64,000 nt of DNA from Rhodocyclales bacterium (GCA_028292485.1 JAQGMG010000025.1:1-64000); one strand, 5' to 3'. Shown: positions 16,598 to 26,239, numbered from the stretch's first letter. Numbers and translations are program-made. The notes: generated from the letters alone by a model not told the origin.

Positions 16598-16635
16598 GCC
16601 GTTCCATGGTATTCACCGTTGCCGGATGCGTGTTT

Positions 16636-16650
16636 TGGCACGGCTAGAGC
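16636..16650 (+). promoter_or_regulatory. Possible second sigma-54 site
   Basis: TGGCACGGCTAGAGC has a perfect -24 half (TGGCACG) and the invariant GC at correct spacing, but the -12 half reads GAGC instead of TTGC. It lies downstream of the flgL-linked lipoprotein and about 200 bases upstream of the 73-residue ORF. It may be chance. Confidence 0.3.
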
Positions 16651-16845
16651 GTGGCCCTGCAGAAAAACGTCGCCCGCTGTTGCGGCGCAGCGAAAAATGT
16701 GAAATTCATCACTTGTTGATAAAAACGCGGCTTGCGCCACACAATTTAATCCGCTGAAGTGTAGCCATGCAGGTTTGTTGGCGTCGCGAGCTGTGATAGA
16801 TCAACAACTGGTGCCGGTTTCTACATTATTGAGCGGGAGATCTTC

Positions 16846-17067
16846 ATGTTCGAGCGTCGTCAGCGTGTCAGCGAGTCACTCAACTTCACCCAGGTAAAAC
16901 GTCGCCTCGACGCGAACGAATCGCTGCCCGTCCTGCCGGGGCTTGCTGCTCAATTGATGGCCTGCCAGGCCGAAGTCACGCGTCGCCAGCGTGTCGAAAA
17001 CATCGAACCTACCGACGAAATGAATATCTGGGCCGATGCTGGGGCCGAGGACGATTTCGAGGACTAG
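16846..17067 (+). CDS. Small acidic-tailed hypothetical protein
   Basis: A 73-residue ORF with an ATG start preceded by GGGAGA at suitable distance. The N-terminal half is basic and polar (MFERRQRVSESLNFTQVKRR), the middle contains LPVLPGLAAQLMACQ, and the C-terminus is strongly acidic (ADAGAEDDFED). No signal peptide, membrane segment or known domain is visible. It follows the flgK-flgL-lipoprotein unit after 248 bases and faces ureG. A hydrophilic charged-end small protein could be a regulator or chaperone, but nothing in the sequence decides this. Codon use resembles its neighbours, which favours a real gene. Confidence 0.6.
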   Translation: MFERRQRVSESLNFTQVKRRLDANESLPVLPGLAAQLMACQAEVTRRQRVENIEPTDEMNIWADAGAEDDFED

Positions 17068-17076
17068 TTTTTGAAG

Positions 17077-17108
17077 TGACGAGAGCCGACGTGCGTCGCC
17101 TCTCGTCA
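17077..17108. terminator. Hairpin between convergent ORF and ureG
   Basis: Inverted repeat TGACGAGAG (17077-17085) / CTCTCGTCA (17100-17108) with a 14-base loop, between the plus-strand small ORF and the minus-strand ureG. There is no clear U-tract on the minus strand; on the plus strand TTTTT lies upstream of the stem. It could terminate both transcripts weakly. Confidence 0.4.
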
Positions 17109-17123
17109 AGCGTCACTCTGGCC

Positions 17124-17780
17124 TTACCCCTGCATCAATCCCTGCTTCTCGACAAAGCCGATGATCTCGGCCAGGCCTTGACCCGTTTTCAGATTGCTGA
17201 AAACGAAGGGTTTCTCGCCGCGCATCTTCTTCGAATCGCGATCCATCACTTCAAGCGACGCGCCGACCATCGGCGCCAGATCGATCTTGTTGATCACCAG
17301 CAGATCGCTCTTCGTAATGCCGGGGCCGCCCTTGCGTGGAATTTTGTCTCCGGCGGATACGTCAATGACATAAAGCGTCAGATCGGACAATTCCGGCGAG
17401 AACGTCGCCGCCAGATTGTCGCCACCTGATTCCACGAAAATGATCTCCAGCCCCGGAAACGCGCGATTGAGGCGATCGACAGCTTCCAGATTGATAGACG
17501 CATCTTCGCGGATGGCTGTGTGCGGGCAGCCACCTGTCTCCACGCCGAGAATGCGGTCCGGTGCCAGCGCTTCATTGCGCACCAGGAACTGCGCGTCCTC
17601 CGCCGTGTAGATATCGTTGGTGACGACGGCGATGTTGTACTTGTCGCGCAGCGCGAGGCACAACGCCAGCGTGAGCGCCGTCTTGCCCGAGCCGACCGGG
17701 CCGCCGATGCCGACTCGCAGCGGGCCTCTGGTATTCGTAGAAAAGGTCTTGGCTGTCGCCAATGCTTCTGCAGTGCTCAT
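17124..17780 (-). CDS. ureG: Urease accessory GTPase UreG
   Basis: SIMIBI-class GTPase that delivers nickel to apo-urease in a complex with UreD/UreF and UreE. The 218-residue protein has the P-loop GPVGSGKT (27-34), [12 protein letters not shown], the metal-binding CPH motif in [14 protein letters not shown], the [15 protein letters not shown] segment, and the guanine-specificity motif NKIDLAP. The N-terminus before the P-loop is short and not His-rich, so it has no nickel-storage extension. Last gene of the urease cluster; ureF lies 28 bases upstream in the direction of transcription. Confidence 0.96.
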   Translation of the reverse strand: MSTAEALATAKTFSTNTRGPLRVGIGGPVGSGKTALTLALCLALRDKYNIAVVTNDIYTAEDAQFLVRNEALAPDRILGVETGGCPHTAIREDASINLEAVDRLNRAFPGLEIIFVESGGDNLAATFSPELSDLTLYVIDVSAGDKIPRKGGPGITKSDLLVINKIDLAPMVGASLEVMDRDSKKMRGEKPFVFSNLKTGQGLAEIIGFVEKQGLMQG

Positions 17781-17808
17781 GGTGTCCTCGTGATTCTTGC
17801 TGTCGGTC

Positions 17809-18489
17809 TCATGACCGGAACAGCCGGGTGTATTGCGTCTCGTGCAGGCTGCTTGCCAGCGTCATGCCGGGTGTGAAGTTTTCCCAGTTGTTTTCTGCTG
17901 CGCGCGCGATGGCATCGTTCGCTAACTGCGGCAGGTCCGTTGCCAAAGCGGCCAGCATGCGTTGGCCCGCTGTCTGACCCAGCGGCACCAGTTTGACTGC
18001 CGCCATCACCTGATTTTCCAGCCAGGCCCACAGGTAACTCGTGGCGGCATCGTGTTCGCCGAGTTGCCAAGTTGCAGCGGCAGCCGCCCAGGCTGTCGGG
18101 AAAGCGATCTCGCTCATCTCGCCAAGTGCCTCTCTATAGCTTGATGGCATATCGTCGAGATCGCGTAGCAGGCGCGCCAGCGAGTAGCCCATCTGCAAGC
18201 TCTCGGCGCGAATCTCGGATGTCTCGCGTGTTGAGATGAACTCGACGTTGAGGCGTTTGATCTCGGCTTTATCTTCGCTAGACCATGCGCGCATTAGCGC
18301 GATGAGAGCAGGGGCTTCGCAGCGTGCCAGCGCAAAATGCAGCGCATCGCTGATCCACTGCTTTGCGGCAGCTTCGGTCGTGATCGAACCGCTCTCGACA
18401 ACCCATTCCAGTCCTTGCGAATAAGAAAATGCGCCGACGGGGAGGGCGGGGCTAGCAAGATGGAGAAGGCGGATCAGGGACGGATTCAC
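17809..18489 (-). CDS. ureF: Urease accessory protein UreF
   Basis: An all-helical 226-residue protein that bridges UreD and UreG and acts as a fidelity factor in nickel insertion. Recognised from [19 protein letters not shown] at the N-terminus, [17 protein letters not shown] in the middle and [16 protein letters not shown] plus the C-terminal TQYTRLFRS, the tail that inserts into UreG. The ATG at 18489 is the first start of the frame. It is separated from ureE by a family A palindrome, so read-through of that structure would be needed if one mRNA covers the cluster. Confidence 0.94.
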   Translation of the reverse strand: MNPSLIRLLHLASPALPVGAFSYSQGLEWVVESGSITTEAAAKQWISDALHFALARCEAPALIALMRAWSSEDKAEIKRLNVEFISTRETSEIRAESLQMGYSLARLLRDLDDMPSSYREALGEMSEIAFPTAWAAAAATWQLGEHDAATSYLWAWLENQVMAAVKLVPLGQTAGQRMLAALATDLPQLANDAIARAAENNWENFTPGMTLASSLHETQYTRLFRS

Positions 18490-18501
18490 GATGCATGCCC
18501 C

Positions 18502-18590
18502 GTAGGTTGGATGAGCGAAGTGTAATCCGACGTATGTGGACGTTGAGCCATTCCCAACGTCGGATTACGCCTGCGGCTCATCCAACCTAC
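18502..18590. repeat. Family A palindrome between ureE and ureF
   Basis: Ends GTAGGTTGGATGAGCG and CTCATCCAACCTAC, with inner arms GTAATCCGACGT / ACGTCGGATTACG. It resembles the copies at 34111 and 34903 in having CCGACGT arms, so these three form a subfamily. Confidence 0.8.
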
Positions 18591-18610
18591 GCAATGCATT
18601 GCCGACGCCG

Positions 18611-19105
18611 TCACTTGCCACCCATGACATGAATCTTCGCTTCCGTAGCGCCGCGCTCGGAATGATGATGACCCGGCGCATAGGCACCAGCCTCTGGCTC
18701 AAAAGGCTCAGACAACTTGCGCACCTGAGTGCCAAGACCGACGAGCATGGTCTCGAGTACGTGATCGGTTTGAATGCGGATCCAGTCAGATTCCGCATCG
18801 CCACCGACTTCAACCGCAACGTGGCGATTGCCGAGGTGATACGCCGCGCGCGTCAGCTCACGTGAATTGCTGCTGCGCGCCTCGAGCAATTCTTCCGGCG
18901 CCGAAACGACTGCGACGATGCGCCCATCCGCGCTCTGCAATTTGTCGCCACCGCGCAGGATCGTGCCGCGAGGCAGAAACAGGCCAACTTCTTCGCCGGA
19001 TGACAGGCGCGTACGCAGCCGGCTTTTCGTCCGCGCATCGAAGTCGAGCACGAGTTGTTCGGTGGCTGGGGTGTCGCCGGTGTAAAGGGTTTCGATCAAT
19101 AGCAT
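18611..19105 (-). CDS. ureE: Urease nickel metallochaperone UreE
   Basis: Dimeric chaperone that binds nickel and passes it to UreG. The 164-residue protein has the N-terminal peptide-binding-like domain ([27 protein letters not shown]) and the metal-binding C-terminal domain with [26 protein letters not shown] and a short [12 protein letters not shown] tail. The tail has only three clustered histidines, far fewer than Klebsiella UreE, so large-scale nickel storage is unlikely. I prefer the ATG at 19105; the frame begins three codons earlier at a TTG. A family B repeat separates it from ureC. Confidence 0.92.
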   Translation of the reverse strand: MLLIETLYTGDTPATEQLVLDFDARTKSRLRTRLSSGEEVGLFLPRGTILRGGDKLQSADGRIVAVVSAPEELLEARSSNSRELTRAAYHLGNRHVAVEVGGDAESDWIRIQTDHVLETMLVGLGTQVRKLSEPFEPEAGAYAPGHHHSERGATEAKIHVMGGK

Positions 19106-19130
19106 GTGGGGCAAAGGCCTATTTCAAATC

Positions 19131-19198
19131 GTCATTCCGGCGAAGGCCGGAATCCAGCTCGGACGAGGCAACTGGATCCCGGCTCTTGCCGGGATGAC
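19131..19198. repeat. Family B pair between ureC and ureE
   Basis: GTCATTCCGGCGAAGGCCGG ... and an imperfect inverted copy ending GGGATGAC; the CCGG-type core resembles the hrpA insert 2. Confidence 0.8.
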
Positions 19199-19206
19199 GG
19201 CAAAGA

Positions 19207-20907
19207 TCAGAACAAGAAATAACGTTGAGCCATCGGCAATGAAGTCGCGGGTTCGCAGGTGAGAAGTTCGCCATCCGCGCGAACCTGGTACGTCTCGGGA
19301 TCGACTTCGATGTTGCCGCACCAGTCGTTGTGAATCATGTCGGCCTTGGTGATGCCGCGGATGTTCTTCACCGCGACCAAGGGCTTGTTGAGGCCGAGCC
19401 CGGTAAGCGTGCCCTTGTCCAGCGAGGCTTGCGACACAAAGGTCAGCGAGGTCTTCAGGCCGCCGCCGAATGCGCCGAACATCGGGCGGTAGTGCACCGG
19501 CTGCGGTGTCGGGATCGAAGCGTTCGCATCGCCCATCGCCGCAGCGGCAATCATGCCGCCCTTGAGAATCGTAGTGGGCTTCACGCCGAAGAAAGCGGGG
19601 CGCCACAGTACGAGGTCGGCGAACTTGCCGACTTCGACCGAACCAACGACATGCGATATGCCATGTGCAATCGCCGGATTGATCGTGTACTTGGCGATGT
19701 AGCGTTTGGCGCGGAAATTACTGTTGCGTGCGCCGTCGCCTTTGAGCGCGCCACGTTGCTGAAACATCTTGTGCGCCGTTTGCCAGGTGCGGATGACGAC
19801 TTCGCCGACGCGGCCCATGGCCTGCGAGTCGGACGAGAACATCGACAGTGCGCCGATGTCGTGGAGGATGTCTTCGGCTGCAATCGTCTCGCGACGGATG
19901 CGCGATTCGGCGAAGGCCACGTCTTCGGCGATGCTCGGGTCGAGGTGGTGGCAGACCATCAGCATATCCAGATGTTCGTCGATGGTATTGACGGTGTAAG
20001 GGCGAGTCGGATTCGTCGAGGAGGGCAGCACGTTCTTCATGCCGGCCAGCTTGACGATGTCCGGCGCGTGACCGCCACCTGCGCCTTCGGTGTGGAAGGT
20101 GTGGATGGTGCGGCCCTTGAAGGCGGCGGCCGTGTCTTCGACGAAGCCCGATTCGTTGAGCGTGTCGGAGTGGATGGCGACCTGGATATCCATCTCTTCG
20201 GCCACGGTCAGACAGTTGTCGATGGCGGCGGGTGTCGTGCCCCAGTCCTCATGCAGTTTCAAACCGATGACGCCGGCATCGACCTGTTCGCGCAGGGGGT
20301 CGGGCAAGCTGACATTGCCCTTGCCGAGGAAGCCGAGATTCATCGGAAAGGCATCGGCGGCTTGCAGCATCCTGGCGATATGCCACGGTCCTGGCGTGCA
20401 GGTGGTTGCGTAGGTGCCCGTTGCCGGGCCGGTGCCGCCACCGATCATGGTGGTGACGCCCGACATGAGCGCTTCCTCGATCTGCTGTGGACATATGAAG
20501 TGGATGTGCGTGTCGATGCCGCCGGCGGTGACGATCATGCCTTCACCGGCGATGACTTCCGTCGCGGCGCCGATGGCGATGGTGACGTCGGGTTGCACGT
20601 CGGGATTGCCGGCCTTGCCGATGCCCGAGATGAAGCCGCCCTTGATGCCGATGTCGGCCTTGACGATGCCCCAGTGATCGATGATCAGCGCGTTGGTGAT
20701 GACCGTGTCGGCGACTTCCGCCGCAACGCGCTGGCTCTGACCCATGCCGTCACGGATGACCTTGCCGCCGCCGAATTTCACTTCTTCGCCGTAAAGCGTG
20801 AAGTCCTTTTCGACTTCGACGATGAGATCGGTGTCGGCGAGACGCACACGGTCGCCGGTGGTGGGACCGAACATTTCCGCATAAGCGCGGCGGGAGATCT
20901 TGCTCAT
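19207..20907 (-). CDS. ureC: Urease alpha subunit UreC
   Basis: Catalytic subunit that hydrolyses urea to ammonia and carbamate with a dinuclear nickel centre. With the start at ATG 20907 (MSKISRRAY) the protein has 566 residues and the active-site residues fall exactly on Klebsiella urease numbering: His134 and His136 (THIHF), Lys217 for carbamylation (GLKLHEDWG), His246, His272 (HTEGAG), and Cys319/His320 on the flap (MVCHHLDPS). A TTG two codons earlier is possible but would break this register. All visible catalytic residues are intact, so the enzyme should be functional. It is flanked by family B repeats on both sides. Confidence 0.97.
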   Translation of the reverse strand: MSKISRRAYAEMFGPTTGDRVRLADTDLIVEVEKDFTLYGEEVKFGGGKVIRDGMGQSQRVAAEVADTVITNALIIDHWGIVKADIGIKGGFISGIGKAGNPDVQPDVTIAIGAATEVIAGEGMIVTAGGIDTHIHFICPQQIEEALMSGVTTMIGGGTGPATGTYATTCTPGPWHIARMLQAADAFPMNLGFLGKGNVSLPDPLREQVDAGVIGLKLHEDWGTTPAAIDNCLTVAEEMDIQVAIHSDTLNESGFVEDTAAAFKGRTIHTFHTEGAGGGHAPDIVKLAGMKNVLPSSTNPTRPYTVNTIDEHLDMLMVCHHLDPSIAEDVAFAESRIRRETIAAEDILHDIGALSMFSSDSQAMGRVGEVVIRTWQTAHKMFQQRGALKGDGARNSNFRAKRYIAKYTINPAIAHGISHVVGSVEVGKFADLVLWRPAFFGVKPTTILKGGMIAAAAMGDANASIPTPQPVHYRPMFGAFGGGLKTSLTFVSQASLDKGTLTGLGLNKPLVAVKNIRGITKADMIHNDWCGNIEVDPETYQVRADGELLTCEPATSLPMAQRYFLF

Positions 20908-20927
20908 GGTCAATCCTTTATTACTTC

Positions 20928-20953
20928 GTCATTCCCGCGAAAGCGGGAATGAC
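20928..20953. repeat. Single family B palindrome upstream of ureC
   Basis: A solitary perfect 26-base palindrome with the CATTCCCGCGAAAGCGGGAATG core, between ureB and ureC. It is the only copy in the window not paired with an inverted partner. Confidence 0.85.
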
Positions 20954-20957
20954 GGCG

Positions 20958-21263
20958 TTACAGAGCGCCCTGTACCAGGCCGCGGAAGCCATACACCTTG
21001 CGGTCGCCCGCATAGTCCACCAGCTCAACCGTGCGGCTCTGGCCCGGCTCGAAACGCACCGCCGTGCCGCTGGCGATGTTGAGCCGCATGCCGTGCGCAG
21101 CTTCGCGATCGAACTTTAGCGCCGCATTGGTTTCTGCAAAGTGGTAGTGCGAGCCGACCTGGATCGGGCGGTCGCCAGTGTTCTCTACGCCAATGGTCGT
21201 GGTGCGACGGCCGACGTTGAGTTCGATGTCGCCGTCATCCGTGAACAGTTCGCCGGGAATCAT
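20958..21263 (-). CDS. ureB: Urease beta subunit UreB
   Basis: Structural subunit that supports the alpha subunit in the (UreABC)3 trimer. The 101-residue protein shows the standard sequence: [16 protein letters not shown], the [21 protein letters not shown] block, [24 protein letters not shown] and the [12 protein letters not shown] end. Length and order are normal. It is separated from ureA by hupE and a 200-base repeat-rich spacer, an arrangement known in some betaproteobacteria. Confidence 0.96.
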   Translation of the reverse strand: MIPGELFTDDGDIELNVGRRTTTIGVENTGDRPIQVGSHYHFAETNAALKFDREAAHGMRLNIASGTAVRFEPGQSRTVELVDYAGDRKVYGFRGLVQGAL

Positions 21264-21291
21264 GTCTAGCTCCAGTTCAATCGCTGTTCGG

Positions 21292-21470
21292 TTTCCCTCT
21301 CACACTTGTGGGGCGAGCAAGGGTTTCGGGTTGCATGCAACCCGCTTGCGCAGCCGGTTGGCAGTGCAATGCCAACCGTGGGGCGCGAAGCGGGAGCCAG
21401 GGGAGGGGGCTTTCACGAACCTTCCCTCTCCCGGCCTTCCGGCCACCCTCTCCCGCAAGCGGGAGAGGGA
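21292..21470. repeat. Family C composite repeat between hupE and ureB
   Basis: Starts with CCCTCTC, contains two inner hairpins (GGGTTGCATGCAACCC and CGGTTGGCAGTGCAATGCCAACCG), and ends with CCCTCTCCCGGCC ... CCCTCTCCCGCAAGCGGGAG. This block occupies nearly the whole hupE-ureB spacer. No gene is seen. Confidence 0.75.
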
Positions 21471-21476
21471 ACTGCA

Positions 21477-22070
21477 TTACATCGCGCCGCTGAGCAAACC
21501 CATGCCCAACAGGGCTACGCCAGCACCGGCAATCCGCGGCAGCCAGACATTGCGCTCCAGCACGAAGCGGCCAAGCAGCATGCCCGCTATGTGCAAGGTC
21601 ATCGTGCCGAAGACCATGCCGGAGAGGGCCGCCAGTGCCTGCTGTGCGGGCAACTCGCTGCCGTGTGCGACACCGTGGAAGATCGCAAACGTGCCGACCA
21701 GCGCGGCACCGACTGCGGCCGGCAATTTTATCTGCGTAGCGACCATGACGCCGAGAACGAGCAATGAAGCTGCAATCATCGGTTCGACACCGGTGAGGCG
21801 CAGACCGCCAAAAGCCAGCAGGCCGCCGATCAGGAGAAGCGTGGCAAATGCGACGGGCACAGCCCACATGCGCTTTGCGGAATCGCGGAAGGCCAACGCG
21901 CTCCACATGCCGACTGCAATCATCGCAGCGAGGTGATCGAAGCCAGTGAAGGGATGGACGAGGCCTTCGATGAAAGCCGACCCGTGATGCGAGCCACCAT
22001 CGGCGCCGGTGTGGGCGAAGGCCAGTGTCGGTAGCAACAAGAGAGCAGCGGAGAGTGCGCGTTTCATCAA
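21477..22070 (-). CDS. hupE: HupE/UreJ-type nickel transporter
   Basis: A 197-residue inner-membrane protein of the HupE/UreJ family, thought to bring nickel across the membrane for urease or hydrogenase. It begins with a cleavable-looking signal segment ending LAFAHTG, followed by about six membrane helices. The family metal motif HPFTGFDHLAAM is present, and a second His-containing helix GTFAIFHGVAHG follows. Its place between ureA and ureB fits nickel supply for urease. The symbol ureJ would be equally valid. The start could be either of the two adjacent ATGs. Confidence 0.9.
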   Translation of the reverse strand: MMKRALSAALLLLPTLAFAHTGADGGSHHGSAFIEGLVHPFTGFDHLAAMIAVGMWSALAFRDSAKRMWAVPVAFATLLLIGGLLAFGGLRLTGVEPMIAASLLVLGVMVATQIKLPAAVGAALVGTFAIFHGVAHGSELPAQQALAALSGMVFGTMTLHIAGMLLGRFVLERNVWLPRIAGAGVALLGMGLLSGAM

Positions 22071-22077
22071 TGACTCC

Positions 22078-22380
22078 TCAGATAATAGGGTGGTGAACGG
22101 TGACTAGTTTCGTGCCGTCCGGGAAGGTGGCTTCCACCTGGATTTCGGGGATCAGTTCGGCGATGCCGTCCATGACATCGTCACGCGTCAGCAGCGTGGT
22201 GCCGAAGTTCATCAGGTCGGCGACACTGCGACCATCGCGCGCGCCTTCCATGATGGCGGCGCTGATGTAGGCGACCGCTTCCGGGTAGTTGAGCTTGAGG
22301 CCGCGCGCCTTGCGGCGTTCGGCGACGAGGCCTGCCGTGAAGATCAGCAGCTTGTCTTTTTCGCGGGGCGTCAGTTCCAT
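22078..22380 (-). CDS. ureA: Urease gamma subunit UreA
   Basis: Smallest urease structural subunit, 100 residues: [20 protein letters not shown] at the start, [21 protein letters not shown] in the middle and [18 protein letters not shown] at the end. The open frame extends far upstream, but the ATG at 22380 gives the exact family N-terminus; the extension is antisense-like noise through ureD. ureD ends 4 bases upstream, so the two genes are in tight succession. Confidence 0.96.
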   Translation of the reverse strand: MELTPREKDKLLIFTAGLVAERRKARGLKLNYPEAVAYISAAIMEGARDGRSVADLMNFGTTLLTRDDVMDGIAELIPEIQVEATFPDGTKLVTVHHPII

Positions 22381-22384
22381 TGTT

Positions 22385-23248
22385 TCAGGTTCTCCAGATG
22401 CGCGGTGTAATCGCGCCTCGTTGCAGAATATGCATGCGGGCAATTGCCCAGACAGCTTCGAAATATTTGCGTGCGGCTTCGGAAGAGTTTGACACGAGCC
22501 GCACTGCAGTGACATCGGGCAGGGCGGATATACCGCATGTGCCCTGTGAGATAGACAGACCGCGCAGCGCTTCGAGCAATGCCGCATCGGGCTTGATGCC
22601 AGCCAGCCACAGCGTGCCGAAGACGGTGTGATCGGCGAGGCCGAGCTTCGATGACATTGCGGCATCGCTGCCTTGCAGGTTCATCGTCTCGCGCCAGATC
22701 GGTGATCCGTCAGGACGCTGCAGGCGGAAGCTCTGGCGATAAGTGCCTTGCCGGAAACTCTCGCCACTTGCCGTGCGGCCGAGACAGACGATGTCCCAAC
22801 CGATGGCTTTCGCACCAGCCGCCAGTGTGACCGTTGTTTCGGTATCGGCAATGGCGCGGTCGAAGACGATGACCTCTTGCGGTAACCATTCGAGTACCGC
22901 GTTTTCTGCGACATCAAGGTGGATACGTTGGTTGGCGGTCGGGCCGAGACTGCGATACCACTTGCCCGCGCCGGGTGTGGTGATCTGTGCGTGGGCGTTG
23001 TTGCCAACTTCGAGAGCGATGCGTAACTGATCGCCACCGGCGATGCCTGCGGGTGGATGCAGGATGAGTATCTGGCAGACATCATCGCCCTCGGGGTGAA
23101 GGGCCTTCTGTACCCGCAGCGGACCGTTGTGCAGGTTGTGAGTGAGAGCGCTGCGATTGCCACGTCGTTCGACGCGCAGGTTCAGCGAAGCTTGCCAGCC
23201 GGTGCTGTGCTTCTGTTCTGTCACGAGGGGCGGCAAGGGGGCGTTCAT
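22385..23248 (-). CDS. ureD: Urease accessory protein UreD (UreH)
   Basis: Scaffold that binds apo-urease and recruits UreF and UreG for nickel insertion. The 287-residue protein has the family sequence [19 protein letters not shown], the [11 protein letters not shown] motif, [25 protein letters not shown] and the C-terminal [21 protein letters not shown]. It starts the urease gene run; the upstream 228-base gap to urtE is largely repeat sequence, so an own promoter would have to lie in about 23249-23317. I could not pick one out. Confidence 0.94.
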   Translation of the reverse strand: MNAPLPPLVTEQKHSTGWQASLNLRVERRGNRSALTHNLHNGPLRVQKALHPEGDDVCQILILHPPAGIAGGDQLRIALEVGNNAHAQITTPGAGKWYRSLGPTANQRIHLDVAENAVLEWLPQEVIVFDRAIADTETTVTLAAGAKAIGWDIVCLGRTASGESFRQGTYRQSFRLQRPDGSPIWRETMNLQGSDAAMSSKLGLADHTVFGTLWLAGIKPDAALLEALRGLSISQGTCGISALPDVTAVRLVSNSSEAARKYFEAVWAIARMHILQRGAITPRIWRT

Positions 23249-23317
23249 GGTGTTTTGGGATTATGCCGCTTGCGGTGGGGGGTGGGTACTGAATGACGAT
23301 ACGTCTTGATCTACGTT

Positions 23318-23443
23318 TCCCCCCTCTCCCGGCCTACCGGCCACCCTCTCCCTCAGGGCGAGGGAACGGCAACGTGTGTCGTGATCTCAGCAGTTCCCTC
23401 CCCATGAGGGGGAGGGTGGCCCGTCAGGGCCGGGAGAGGGGGA
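23318..23443. repeat. Family C composite repeat between urtE and ureD
   Basis: Opens CCCCCTCTCCCGGCCTACCGG, includes CCCTCTCCCTCAGGGCGAGGG, and closes GGGCCGGGAGAGGGGG. Several nested stems are possible. It divides the transporter genes from the urease genes. Confidence 0.8.
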
Positions 23444-23476
23444 ATGGTGGATCCGTAGTGAGCAATTGAGAGCCGA

Positions 23477-24169
23477 TCAAATCGCCACCAGACTCTGCAC
23501 ATTCTCCGCCGCCATCTCGCTACCCGGCCCCGCCTTGACAATCTCTCCACGCGCCATGACAGCGTATTGATCTGCTAGTGACTGCGCAAAATCGTAATAC
23601 TGCTCAACCAGCAGGATCGCCATTTCTCCGCCTTCCGCGAGTTTGCGGATCGCCGCACCGATGTCCTTGATGATGGAAGGCTGGATGCCTTCGGTGGGCT
23701 CGTCGAGAATCAGCACCTTGGGGCGCATGGTCAGCGCGCGCGCAATGGCGAGCTGTTGTTGCTGACCGCCTGAAAGGTCGCCGCCACGGCGCTTGAGCAT
23801 GTCTTTCAGTACAGGAAACATCTCGTAGATGTAGCCGGGGATGCCGCGCGAAGCCTTGCCATTGGCGAGGCCCATGATGATGTTCTCTTCCACCGTGAGG
23901 CGCGGGAAGATTTCGCGACCTTGCGGCACGTAGGCCATGCCCATCGCAGCGCGCTGGTAGGCAGCAGCCTTGGTGATGTCCTTGCCGTCAAAAGACACCG
24001 AGCCCTTGGCGACGGGCAGCAGCCCCATCAGGCATTTGAGCAGGGTCGTCTTGCCGACACCGTTGCGGCCGAGCAGGGTGGTGACTTCTCCTTGCTTGAG
24101 CGACAACGAGACGCCCCGCAGGGTGTGGCTGCCGCCGTAGTACTGGTTGAGGTTTTCGACTGTCAGCAT
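23477..24169 (-). CDS. urtE: Urea ABC transporter ATPase UrtE
   Basis: LivF-like ATPase of the high-affinity urea importer, 230 residues. Walker A GRNGVGKTT, ABC signature LSGGQQQQLAIARAL, Walker B VLILDEPTEGIQP and the switch His region LLVEQYYDFA are all present; EGIQPSII is typical of UrtE. The ATG at 24169 (MLTVENLNQ) is chosen; a longer frame starts within the adjacent family A repeat and would add 12 repeat-derived residues. It ends the urt half of the cluster. Confidence 0.95.
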   Translation of the reverse strand: MLTVENLNQYYGGSHTLRGVSLSLKQGEVTTLLGRNGVGKTTLLKCLMGLLPVAKGSVSFDGKDITKAAAYQRAAMGMAYVPQGREIFPRLTVEENIIMGLANGKASRGIPGYIYEMFPVLKDMLKRRGGDLSGGQQQQLAIARALTMRPKVLILDEPTEGIQPSIIKDIGAAIRKLAEGGEMAILLVEQYYDFAQSLADQYAVMARGEIVKAGPGSEMAAENVQSLVAI

Positions 24170-24181
24170 GTTCGTACATTC

Positions 24182-24257
24182 GTAGGGTGGGCTCGGTGAG
24201 CCCACGCGTTAACCAATAATCATCGCTGACCGCGTGGGCTCACCGAGCCCACCCTAC
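24182..24257. repeat. Family A palindrome between urtD and urtE
   Basis: Perfect 27-base arms (GTAGGGTGGGCTCGGTGAGC... 24182-24208 and its complement 24231-24257) around a 22-base loop. The stem is strong enough to influence relative expression of urtD and urtE. Confidence 0.85.
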
Positions 24258-24259
24258 AA

Positions 24260-25117
24260 TCAACGCCCCAGATACACCTCGATCACACGCTCGTCATTCT
24301 GCACCTGGTCCAGCGGGCCTTCCGACAGCACACTCCCTTCGTGCAGGCAGGTGACTTTGCGTCCTTCGGAAATCTGCTTGATGAAGTCCATGTCGTGCTC
24401 GACGACCACCAGCGTGTATTGCCCGGCGAGTGAGAGAAACAGCTCGCCGCTGCGCTCGGTCTCTGCGTCGGTCATGCCGGCGGCCGGCTCGTCGAGCAGC
24501 AGCAGTTGCGGCTCCTGCATCAGCAGCATGCCGATTTCGAGCCATTGTTTCTGACCGTGCGAGAGCAGGCCGGCGGGTCGATGCGCCTGGTCTTCGAGCT
24601 GGATCAGTTTCAGATTTGCTGCAATCTTGTCGCCTTGTTCGCCGCTGAGTTTGGCACGCAGACTGGCCCAGATGCCCTTGTCGGTCTTCATCGCCAGTTC
24701 GAGATTTTCGAAGACGCTCAGCTGCTCGAAGACAGTCGGTTTCTGGAACTTGCGGCCGATGCCGGCATGGGCAATCTGCGGCTCGCTCAGCTTCGTCAGA
24801 TCGATGGTCTGGCCAAAAAATGCGGTGCCGTTATCGGGCCGCGTCTTGCCGGTGATGACGTCCATCATCGTTGTCTTGCCCGCACCGTTCGGGCCGATCA
24901 CGCAGCGCAGTTCGCCACGGTCGATGGTCAGGTTGAGGTTGTTGATTGCCTTGAAGCCATCGAAGCTGACGTTGATGCTTTCCAGATAAAGGATGACGCC
25001 GTGCGTGGTGTCGAGCTGGGTCGGATCGACAGGGCGGCCGCCACCGAGGGCGCTTGGTTGGGCGCTGCCGCCGCTGGAGATGTGAGCCGGGCTTTCTTCT
25101 GTGATGGCGGCGTTCAT
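24260..25117 (-). CDS. urtD: Urea ABC transporter ATPase UrtD
   Basis: LivG-like ATPase, 285 residues. It carries a 40-residue N-terminal extension before ILYLESINVSFDGFKAI, then Walker A GPNGAGKTTMMDVITG, the UrtD-typical FGQTIDLTKLSE, signature LLSHGQKQWLEIGM (serine-histidine variant as usual for UrtD), Walker B LLLLDEPAAGMTD and VVEHDMDFI. The start overlaps the urtC stop by 4 bases (ATGA), so translation is coupled. Confidence 0.95.
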   Translation of the reverse strand: MNAAITEESPAHISSGGSAQPSALGGGRPVDPTQLDTTHGVILYLESINVSFDGFKAINNLNLTIDRGELRCVIGPNGAGKTTMMDVITGKTRPDNGTAFFGQTIDLTKLSEPQIAHAGIGRKFQKPTVFEQLSVFENLELAMKTDKGIWASLRAKLSGEQGDKIAANLKLIQLEDQAHRPAGLLSHGQKQWLEIGMLLMQEPQLLLLDEPAAGMTDAETERSGELFLSLAGQYTLVVVEHDMDFIKQISEGRKVTCLHEGSVLSEGPLDQVQNDERVIEVYLGR

Positions 25118-26232
25118 GCGCGCTCTCCGCGTTTCTGCAACAGGCCACGCCGCATCAGACCCTGCAATTCGCCGAGCACACCACGCGGCAAGTAAAGCGT
25201 AACCAGGACAAAGATCAGGCCGAGGAAGTACAGCCAGTATTCGGGGAAGGCCACCGTGAACCAGCTCTTCACACCGTTGATGAGGCCCGCGCCGATCAGC
25301 GGCCCGATCAGACTGCCGCGCCCGCCGACCGCCACCCAGATGGCGATCTCGATGGAGTTGGCCGGCGACATTTCGCTCGGGTTGATGATGCCGACTTGCG
25401 GCACGAACAGCGCCCCGGCGATAGCGCAGATCACCGCCGACACCACCCAGATGAAGAGCTTGTACGGCAGCGGGTTGTAGCCGGAGAACATGACGCGTGT
25501 TTCCGCATCGCGAATCGCGGCGAGTACGCGGCCGAGCTTGCTGGTGACGATGTAGCGCGCCAGCAGCAGGAAGCCCATCAGGAAAAGGGCGGTGAGCGCG
25601 AACAGCACGATACGTGTCGTCGGTGATGTGATGTGATAGCCGAGGATGCGCTTGAAGTCGGTGAAGCCGTTGTTGCCGCCGAAACCGGTTTCATTGCGGA
25701 AGAACAGCAGCATGGTGGCGAAGGTCAGCGCCTGGGTGATGATCGAAAAATACACGCCCTTGATGCGCGAGCGGAAAGCGAAGAAGCCGAAGATCAGTGC
25801 CAGCAAGCCGGGCACCAGCACGACCAGCACCATGGCCCACAGGAAGTGTTCGGTGCCCACCCAGTACCAGGGCAACTCTTTCCAGTTGAGGAACACCATG
25901 AAGTCGGGCAGGTCGCTCTGGTAGTTGCCTTCACGGCCGATGGCGCGCATCAGATACATGCCCATTGCATAGCCGCCAAGCGCAAAGAAAATGCCGTGGC
26001 CCAGAGACAGGATGCCGGTGTAGCCCCACACCAGGTCCATGGCCAGCGCGACGATGGCGTAGCACATGATCTTGGCGATCAGCGTTACCCAGTACGTCGA
26101 GAGATGCAGTGCGTTACCGTCTGGCACAACCAGGTTGAGAACCGGCACGAGGATCAGTGCGATGGCTGCGAATATCGCCAGCCCGGTCCAGGCCTTTGGC
26201 CCGAAGATGCGTTCCGTGAGTGTCTTGTTCAT
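25114..26232 (-). CDS. urtC: Urea ABC transporter permease UrtC
   Basis: LivM-like inner-membrane permease, 372 residues, with about nine to ten membrane helices. Recognised by MDLVWGYTGILSLGHGIFFALGGYAMGM and by the EAA-like loop VGGRGSLIGPLIGAGL. The ATG at 26232 (MNKTLTERIFG) is preferred over one four codons earlier, which lies inside the family B repeat. The gene is coupled to urtD by an ATGA overlap. Confidence 0.94.
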   Translation of the reverse strand: MNKTLTERIFGPKAWTGLAIFAAIALILVPVLNLVVPDGNALHLSTYWVTLIAKIMCYAIVALAMDLVWGYTGILSLGHGIFFALGGYAMGMYLMRAIGREGNYQSDLPDFMVFLNWKELPWYWVGTEHFLWAMVLVVLVPGLLALIFGFFAFRSRIKGVYFSIITQALTFATMLLFFRNETGFGGNNGFTDFKRILGYHITSPTTRIVLFALTALFLMGFLLLARYIVTSKLGRVLAAIRDAETRVMFSGYNPLPYKLFIWVVSAVICAIAGALFVPQVGIINPSEMSPANSIEIAIWVAVGGRGSLIGPLIGAGLINGVKSWFTVAFPEYWLYFLGLIFVLVTLYLPRGVLGELQGLMRRGLLQKRGERA

Positions 26233-26239
26233 GGGGACC

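Noticed and set aside
22381-22665. N-terminal extension of UreA
   Set aside because: It overlaps ureD on the same strand in another frame and has no similarity to urease gamma; the 100-residue form matches the family exactly.
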